A stretch of 5,765 bases of DNA from NCBI GenBank assembly GCA_028282865.1, contig JANQHA010000532.1:1-5765 (forward strand), given 5' to 3'. This stretch comes from Oligoflexales bacterium (lineage in GTDB: Bacteria > Bdellovibrionota_B > Oligoflexia > Oligoflexales > CACXFL01). The notes under the pieces are model-generated. The model was not told the DNA's origin. It saw only the letters and a list, made by a program, of their open reading frames with translations, and made no database searches. The first letter of the stretch is position 1. The number at the start of each line of letters is the position of its first letter. Positions 5,457-5,765 of the stretch are shown here, one piece after another. The position numbers and the translations under genes were made by a program.

Positions 5457-5765
5457 TTAAAACCCTTTAGCAAGCTCCTGAGTCATTTGAATCATAAGAT
5501 AAGGAGCTTCGTCCAAAAAAGCTTCAGCTGGATCATATCCGAGCTCTACCGCCGAATGCGCGACATCAATCGCGTCAATCGGATCATTATTTTGGTAATG
5601 ATCACGCAAATGGTCGAGCAAGTGGCCTACTAAAATACTTTTGGATTTTGGCAAATCATAAGAAATACCAAATGGTTTCAATAGGATATCGATAGATAGC
5701 AGATGGTTGGAGTCTAAAACTAACGAATCTAAGTAATCTTTGAATTGAAGTTGCAGCTTCACTAT
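5457..5765 (-). CDS. Unrecognised small acidic protein, probably partial at its 5' end
   Basis: The minus strand is open from the right edge to TAA at 5457-5459, about 102 codons. A GTG at 5762 could be the start, but it is only one codon from the edge, no ribosome site can be seen, and the frame is open beyond it; the protein may be longer. It is rich in Asp/Glu and Leu and looks mainly helical, with no signal peptide, membrane segment, cysteine cluster or nucleotide-binding motif. Stretches such as VGHLLDHLRDHY and ELGYDPAEAFLDEAPYL give a regular, gene-like composition. I do not recognise the family. It converges on the ATPase remnant with 15 bases between their stops, and the palindrome at 5151-5189 could terminate its transcript. 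Confidence 0.6.
   Translation of the reverse strand: MVKLQLQFKDYLDSLVLDSNHLLSIDILLKPFGISYDLPKSKSILVGHLLDHLRDHYQNNDPIDAIDVAHSAVELGYDPAEAFLDEAPYLMIQMTQELAKGF

Noticed and set aside
5440..5477. Nested inverted repeat (GAGCTT/AAGCTC around AGGGTT-AA-AACCCT) as a terminator between the ATPase remnant and the right-edge gene
   Set aside because: On the plus strand the T-run lies before the inner stem, and on the minus strand the stem is followed by A's, so neither direction has the stem-then-U order of an intrinsic terminator.

Overview
The window reads as a piece of a bacterial chromosome, moderately AT-rich in the genes and clearly AT-rich between them. It carries housekeeping and membrane genes on both strands. 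MscS, the class II CCA enzyme and MetG are typical of Gram-negative bacteria. Parts of the CCA protein (TDGRRA, RIKEDYLRILR) recall alphaproteobacterial versions, while the MetG zinc knuckle is of a type widespread elsewhere. I therefore cannot place the organism below 'probably Gram-negative'.

Layout, left to right. (1) Positions 1-770, minus strand: the N-terminal part of an Amt-family ammonium transporter. It starts at TTG and runs off the left edge. (2) 771-1356: a long AT-rich gap between divergent genes, with no gene I can support, three TTAACC motifs and one imperfect hairpin. (3) 1357-2604, plus: a CCA-adding enzyme / poly(A) polymerase-type nucleotidyltransferase. (4) 2638-3459, plus: an MscS mechanosensitive channel, 33 bases behind cca and probably co-transcribed with it. 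(5) 3472-4971, minus: methionyl-tRNA synthetase, convergent with mscS across only 12 bases. Its ribosome binding site and the first base of its start codon lie in a perfect 10-bp hairpin. (6) 4972-5224: a short regulatory region with candidate promoters on both strands that overlap, and a perfect 19-bp-arm palindrome. (7) 5225-5441, plus: the two ends of an AAA_14/DUF4143-type ATPase gene whose middle is lost, with its ribosome binding site still intact. (8) 5457-5765, minus: the 3' part (or nearly all) of an unrecognised small acidic protein.

The genes do not form one obvious pathway. Two act on tRNA (CCA end maturation and methionine charging) and two are membrane transporters or channels. 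I do not see a defence system, CRISPR array, insertion sequence or tRNA/rRNA gene. The most interesting parts are the regulatory DNA in front of metG and the degraded ATPase locus beside it with its palindrome. No new multi-gene system is supported by this sequence.
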